64,000 nucleotides of DNA from Clavibacter michiganensis (lineage in GTDB: Bacteria > Actinomycetota > Actinomycetes > Actinomycetales > Microbacteriaceae), in NCBI RefSeq assembly GCF_021216655.1, contig NZ_CP080437.1, positions 2,480,001-2,544,000 of the forward strand. Reading direction: 5' to 3'. The notes beneath the pieces are model-generated. The model searched no databases, was not told where the DNA came from, and saw nothing but the letters and a program-made list of their open reading frames with translations. Position numbers and translations under genes: made by a program. Positions 60,172-64,000 of this stretch are shown piece after piece (within the stretch, counting starts at the first letter, position 1; every line of letters starts with the position of its first letter).

Positions 60172-61479
60172 GTGGCCCGCCGCCAGCACCTCGGCTGGTT
60201 CCTGTCCCGCGGCTTCGGCCCGCAGGGCTGGGGCCACCCGTACCGCGAGTGGAACCACGACTGGACCCGGCCCGAGCTCTACCAGCAGTCCGCGCGCGAG
60301 CTGGAGCAGGCGGGGTTCGAGCTCATCGTGATGGAGGACGCCGTCTCCCTCGGCTCGCCCGAGACGCTCGACCTGCGGGTCCGCGGCGCGTACGGCGGCC
60401 CCAAGCACGACCCGCTGCTGCTCGCGCCGTGGCTCTTCGCGGCGACCTCGCGCATCGGCCTGGTGCCGACGGTCAACGCCGGGATCACTCCGCCGTACCT
60501 CGCGGCCCGGCAGGCGCAGACGCTGCAGCACCTGAGCGCCGGCCGGTTCGGGATCAACCTGGTCACCGACGTCGGCAGCGCCCGGCATGTGGGCCTCGCG
60601 CCGCTCCCGCACGACGGCGCGTACGACCGCGCCGACGAGTGGATGGAGGTGGTCCGCCGCCTCTGGCACAGCTGGGACGGCGGCGCGCTCGTCGAGGATC
60701 CGGCCACCGACCGCTTCGCCGACGGATCCCTGCTCGACGCGTTCCAGCATCGCGGCGCCCACTTCTCCGTCGACGGGCCGCTCAACGCCGTGCCCTCCGC
60801 GTTCGGCGACCCCGTGATCGTCTCGCCCGGCGGATCCCCCCGCGGCCTGTCCTTCGCCGGCACGCAGTCCGACGTGCAGCTCGGCCTCGCGCCGCTCGAG
60901 CCCGCGAAGCTGCTGGCGTACCGCGCGAAGGTGCTCGACGCGGCGGCCGCGCACGGTCGCGGGCCGGGCGACATCCGGATCCTGTTCGTCGTGAAGCCCG
61001 ACATCGTGCCGAGCGAGGAGGAGGCCCGCCGCGTCGTCGACGCGTCGCGCCACCCGACCGACGCGCAGCTGCGGGCGATCGCGCTCGGCTGGTCCAGCGA
61101 CCTGGAGACCGACCTCACGGGCCTCGACCTCGACCGACCGGTGGACCGCGGCGTCTTCGGCGAGCACGTCTCGCACGGCACCATCGCGGGCCTCTACGGC
61201 GGCACCGAGGATGCGCCGCTGCGCGAGCTGCTGACGCGGAAGGCGCGCAAGGGCCTCGTGTCCGAGCGGGCCGGGTTCGTGGGCACGGCCGAGGCGTTCG
61301 CCGACTTCGTCGAGGAGCTGGGCGACGACGCCGACAACGACGGCCTGCTCCTCTCGGGCGACCTGCACCCGGTCACGCTGCACCGCATGCTCGACGACCT
61401 GGTGCCCGTGCTCCGCCGCCGCGGGATCCTCCGCGACGAGCTGGCGCCGGGCGGCCTGCGAGCGAACCTGTTCGACTGA
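60172..61479 (+). CDS. FMN-dependent monooxygenase, NtaA/SnaA/DszA type
   Basis: 435 residues, bacterial luciferase-like (LLM). Begins LGWFLSRGFGPQGWGHPYRE and has FELIVMEDAVSLGS, GLVPTVNAGITPPYLAARQA, LSAGRFGINLVTDVGSARHV and PVIVSPGGSPRGLSFAGTQS. These flavin monooxygenases oxidise organosulfur or chelating compounds with FMNH2 from a separate reductase. GTG 60172 lies two bases after the preceding stop. As last gene of the sulfur operon it probably opens an organosulfur compound for reuse. Confidence 0.88.
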   Translation: MARRQHLGWFLSRGFGPQGWGHPYREWNHDWTRPELYQQSARELEQAGFELIVMEDAVSLGSPETLDLRVRGAYGGPKHDPLLLAPWLFAATSRIGLVPTVNAGITPPYLAARQAQTLQHLSAGRFGINLVTDVGSARHVGLAPLPHDGAYDRADEWMEVVRRLWHSWDGGALVEDPATDRFADGSLLDAFQHRGAHFSVDGPLNAVPSAFGDPVIVSPGGSPRGLSFAGTQSDVQLGLAPLEPAKLLAYRAKVLDAAAAHGRGPGDIRILFVVKPDIVPSEEEARRVVDASRHPTDAQLRAIALGWSSDLETDLTGLDLDRPVDRGVFGEHVSHGTIAGLYGGTEDAPLRELLTRKARKGLVSERAGFVGTAEAFADFVEELGDDADNDGLLLSGDLHPVTLHRMLDDLVPVLRRRGILRDELAPGGLRANLFD

Positions 61480-61508
61480 GCGGCGCCCGCGCGCCCGGGG
61501 CCCGCTCC

Positions 61509-62165
61509 TCAGGCCGCGCCGGTGCCCGCGATGTCGCGCAGCCGGCGGCGCACCGCCGCGAACGACGCGACCAGCGTCGCGTCGAGGCCGGCCGTGCGCG
61601 CATCCGCCCACTCGTCGAAGGCCGCGCGCACCGCGACGCCCGCGAGCTCCGTCACGAGCCGCGCCTCCTGCGCCGTGATGCGGCCGCCGAACGCCGTCGT
61701 GATCCGCTCGGCCAGCTCCCACGAGCGCGTCGCGTCGATCGAGACCGCGGTCGACCGCAGCTGCGGCTCGTCGGCCATGAGCCGCCGCACGCGCAGCTGC
61801 TGGTGGGCGATGGCGGAGAGGTCGCCGTCGAGGCTCGCGAGCACGCGCTCGTACACGGCCTCGAGCTGGGGGAGCGGCGCGGATCCACGGTCGACGTCGG
61901 CGAGCCAGGCGTCGAGCGGCGCGTCGAACACGGGGTGCAGCGTGAGGACCGACTCCTCCTTGCTCGGGAAGTAGCGGAAGCACGTGCGGTCGGAGACGCC
62001 AGCGGCCTGCGCGATGTCGTGGATGGTGGTGGCCGCCATGCCGCGCTGCTCGAAGAGCGCGAGGGCCGCCTCGCTGATCTCGGTGGTCGTCGCCATGCGC
62101 CGCCGCTCGCGGAGGCCGGTCGCGCCGGTGCCGGCCGCGTCCGCCGGGTCGCTCGCTGCGCTCAT
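61509..62165 (-). CDS. TetR-family regulator
   Basis: 218 residues. The helix-turn-helix is at about 26-70 (ALALFEQRGMAATTIHDIAQ, AAGVSDRTCFRYFPSKEESV). The C-terminal ligand domain has ALLVTELAGV-like helices near the end (ARLVTELAGVAVRAAFDEWA). ATG 62165 has GGAGGAC upstream; the longer frame has none. Divergent from the DHA2 exporter and presumably its repressor. Confidence 0.9.
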   Translation of the reverse strand: MSAASDPADAAGTGATGLRERRRMATTTEISEAALALFEQRGMAATTIHDIAQAAGVSDRTCFRYFPSKEESVLTLHPVFDAPLDAWLADVDRGSAPLPQLEAVYERVLASLDGDLSAIAHQQLRVRRLMADEPQLRSTAVSIDATRSWELAERITTAFGGRITAQEARLVTELAGVAVRAAFDEWADARTAGLDATLVASFAAVRRRLRDIAGTGAA

Positions 62166-62212
62166 GTCGTCCTCCGCCTCCCGCGGATCCGACCTGCCGG
62201 ATCCGCCGTTCG

Positions 62213-62245
62213 TGTCATAGACTGCCACATGGTCCGAGTCTGACA
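62213..62245. promoter_or_regulatory. Probable TetR operator over the exporter promoter
   Basis: TGTCA-t-AGACT (62213-62223), 13 bases, AGTCT-GACA (62237-62245): two inverted arms differing by one inserted base. TAGACT can serve as -10 for the exporter. It lies in the gap between regulator and exporter. Confidence 0.6.
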
Positions 62246-62308
62246 TCCGGATCGTCCCCGCTCCGCAGCGTCGCGTGCGCCCCGCCATCCACTCCCCGGA
62301 GACACCCC

Positions 62309-63847
62309 ATGACCACGCCGCCCACCGCCGACACCCGGCGCGACGCCACCTCGCGCGACGAGACCCTGCCCGCCGCGGCCCGCGCCGCGTCCGACCGCGC
62401 CGTCGCGCCCGAGGACGAGCGCCTGCCGCACGGCGCCCCGCTCGTCATCGGCCTGCTCGTGGTCGCGGCCTTCGTCGTGATCCTCAACGAGACGATCATG
62501 AGCGTCGCGCTGCCGAGCCTCATGGCCGACCTCGACATCACCACCGCCACCGCGCAGTGGCTCACCACCGGCTTCATGCTCACGATGGCCGTCGTGATCC
62601 CCGCGACCGGCTTCATCCTGCAGCGCTTCTCCACGCGCCAGGTGTTCGGCGCCGCCATGACGCTGTTCTCGATCGGCACGCTCATCGCCGCCATCGCGCC
62701 CGGCTTCGGCATCCTGCTCGTGGGCCGCATCGTGCAGGCCAGCGGCACGGCGATCATGATGCCGCTGCTGTTCACGACCGTGCTCAACCTGGTGCCCGCC
62801 GCGCGCCGCGGCCGCCTCATGGGCGTCATCTCCATCGTCATCGCGGTCGCCCCGGCGATCGGCCCGACGGTCTCCGGCCTCATCCTCAGCTCGCTGTCGT
62901 GGCGCTGGATGTTCTGGATCGTGCTGCCCATCGCGCTCGTGGCGCTCACGCTCGGCCTCTGGAAGATCACGAACCTCACGACCCCGCGGAAGCTGCCGTT
63001 CGACATCCTCTCCGTCGTGCTCTCGACGCTCGCGTTCGGCGGCCTGATCTTCGGCCTGTCGAGCCTCGGCGAGTCGGCCGAGGGCGACGCGCCGCTGCCG
63101 CTGTGGATCCCCATCACGGTCGGCGTGCTCGCGCTCGCCGCCTTCATCACCCGCCAGATCGCGCTGCAGCGCCAGGACCGCGCCCTCATGGACCTGCGCA
63201 CCTTCCGCAGCCGCCCGTTCGTGGTCGCGATCATCATGGTGAGCGTCAGCATGATGGCGCTGTTCGGCAGCCTCATCGTCCTGCCGCTCTACCTGCAGAA
63301 CGTGCTCGAGCTCGGCACGCTCGAGACCGGCCTGCTGCTGCTCCCGGGCGGCGCGCTCATGGCGATCCTGTCGCCCATCGTCGGCCGCCTCTTCGACCGC
63401 GTCGGGCCGCGCCCGCTCGTGATCCCCGGCGCCATCATCGTGAGCATCGCCCTCTGGGGCATGACCACGATGCTGCACGAGGGCACGTCCATCGGCTGGG
63501 TCATCGCGGTGCACCTGGTGCTCAACGCCGGGCTGGCGTTCATGTTCACGCCGCTGCTCACCTCGGCGCTCGGATCCCTGCCGCCGCGCCTCTACTCGCA
63601 CGGCAGCGCGACGGTCTCCACGATGCAGCAGCTCGCGGGCGCCGCGGGCACCGCGCTCTTCGTCACGGTGCTCACGACCACGACGGTCGCGGGCCTCGCC
63701 GACGGCCAGTCGGAGGTCACGGCCACCGCGGCCGGCGTGCAGGCGGCCTTCATGATCGGCGGCTTCATCTCGCTGGCCGCGATCGTGGCGTCGTTCTTCG
63801 TGCGCCGCCCCACCGAGCCCGTCCCGGAGGGCGTCGCGGCCCACTGA
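62309..63847 (+). CDS. DHA2-type MFS drug exporter
   Basis: 512 residues with about 14 membrane segments, EmrB/QacA subfamily. FVVILNETIMSVALPSLMAD holds the family helix 1 motif. TAQWLTTGFMLTMAVVIPAT is loop 2-3 motif D1-like, GRIVQASGTAIMMPLLFTTV is helix 4, and VSIVIAVAPAIGPTVSGLIL-type motif C (antiporter) follows. Proton-driven export of hydrophobic toxins is expected. ATG 62309 has GGAG upstream (CCCCGGAGACACCCC). Regulated by the divergent TetR protein. Confidence 0.92.
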   Translation: MTTPPTADTRRDATSRDETLPAAARAASDRAVAPEDERLPHGAPLVIGLLVVAAFVVILNETIMSVALPSLMADLDITTATAQWLTTGFMLTMAVVIPATGFILQRFSTRQVFGAAMTLFSIGTLIAAIAPGFGILLVGRIVQASGTAIMMPLLFTTVLNLVPAARRGRLMGVISIVIAVAPAIGPTVSGLILSSLSWRWMFWIVLPIALVALTLGLWKITNLTTPRKLPFDILSVVLSTLAFGGLIFGLSSLGESAEGDAPLPLWIPITVGVLALAAFITRQIALQRQDRALMDLRTFRSRPFVVAIIMVSVSMMALFGSLIVLPLYLQNVLELGTLETGLLLLPGGALMAILSPIVGRLFDRVGPRPLVIPGAIIVSIALWGMTTMLHEGTSIGWVIAVHLVLNAGLAFMFTPLLTSALGSLPPRLYSHGSATVSTMQQLAGAAGTALFVTVLTTTTVAGLADGQSEVTATAAGVQAAFMIGGFISLAAIVASFFVRRPTEPVPEGVAAH

Positions 63848-63890
63848 GTCGGGAGTCGGGGCGGGTCCGACGACGGTCTTCCCCCGAGCG

Positions 63891-63925
63891 GCTAAGCGTG
63901 TTAGCTTGTAGCTAAGACGATTAGC
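63891..63925. promoter_or_regulatory. Tandem operator GCTAA-N5-TTAGC x2
   Basis: Two perfect 15-bp inverted repeats (63891-63905 and 63911-63925) 20 bases apart, about two helical turns, so two dimers would sit on one face. AT-rich compared with surroundings, just before the gene at 63942. Confidence 0.75.
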
Positions 63926-63941
63926 TGCCCGGGAGGACACG

Positions 63942-64000
63942 ATGAGCGAGACCCTGAAGATCGGCGCGGAGACCCTCGCCTACGACCTGAGCGGCGACGG
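63942..64000 (+). CDS. Probable alpha/beta hydrolase, start only
   Basis: Only 19 residues visible: MSETLKIGAETLAYDLSGD. A first strand with an ETLAYDLSGDG turn is typical for the N-terminus of alpha/beta hydrolases (the G of xxGxGP). GGGAGGA lies eight bases upstream of ATG 63942. Controlled by the tandem operator immediately upstream. The family call is tentative. Confidence 0.5.
   Translation, partial: MSETLKIGAETLAYDLSGD

Overview
This window looks like chromosome of a high-GC actinomycete of the family Microbacteriaceae, most likely Clavibacter or a close relative. The evidence is roughly 70% GC, many ATGA/GTGA stop-start overlaps, GTG starts, a dnaK-grpE-dnaJ-hspR operon with HAIR operators, an AztABCD-type zinc locus, and a very high density of the hexamer GGATCC inside genes. 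The genus is an inference; no rRNA or marker gene is present. I see no insertion sequence, phage, CRISPR array, tRNA or rRNA gene.

Layout. 1-454: start of a 4'-phosphopantetheinyl transferase running off the left edge. 638-3580: an ECF sigma factor with its RskA-type anti-sigma factor, transcribed away from a CHRD-domain surface protein and a lipoprotein-type sortase. The gap between them carries two copies of one ECF promoter in opposite directions. The sortase is broken by a one-base shift in a C run. 3602-6859: two paralogous small membrane proteins, an Ig-repeat secreted protein, pyrrolidone-carboxylate peptidase and an atypical low-GC membrane ORF. 6961-10065: Atg22-like transporter, APH-fold phosphotransferase, and a MarR-Nudix pair.

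10295-21504 is a cell-surface region. It has two separate SipW-type signal peptidases, each with its own TasA/camelysin-like substrates, plus a LamG protein, an LPXTG protein, two lipoproteins and a 1137-residue lectin/DUF11 protein. 21705-27251 holds the heat-shock operon (two HspR boxes, dnaK, grpE, dnaJ, hspR) followed by an RlmG-like methyltransferase. 27304-34816 is a mixed stretch: a frameshifted DUF1905 gene, DUF2975 and HTH genes, a BLUF photoreceptor, a 2H phosphoesterase with a LacI-type operator, a LacI regulator, a flavin reductase, an amidohydrolase and a divergent SGNH protein. 34843-38931 is a DtxR-controlled siderophore importer: ATPase, binding lipoprotein and a fused double permease.

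39052-40251 is a small lower-GC island. It encodes a MauE-like membrane protein and a secreted protein ending in a 12-cysteine domain that resembles halocin C8-like bacteriocins. This is the most novel locus of the window. 40514-45496: two-component system, tautomerase, GNAT, RNase J. 45968-47527: SulP transporter. 47592-52624: zinc import locus around a Zur box, with AztD-like proteins on both sides of the zinc-binding protein. 52764-56206: aldehyde dehydrogenase, small membrane proteins, GT1 glycosyltransferase. 56395-61479: a sulfur amino acid/organosulfur operon of four genes. 61509-63847: TetR regulator and divergent DHA2 exporter. 63891-64000: tandem operator and the start of a probable alpha/beta hydrolase.

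Two genes (sortase, DUF1905 protein) each need a single base change in a C run to be intact. This points either to consensus errors in the assembly or to real homopolymer-length mutations.
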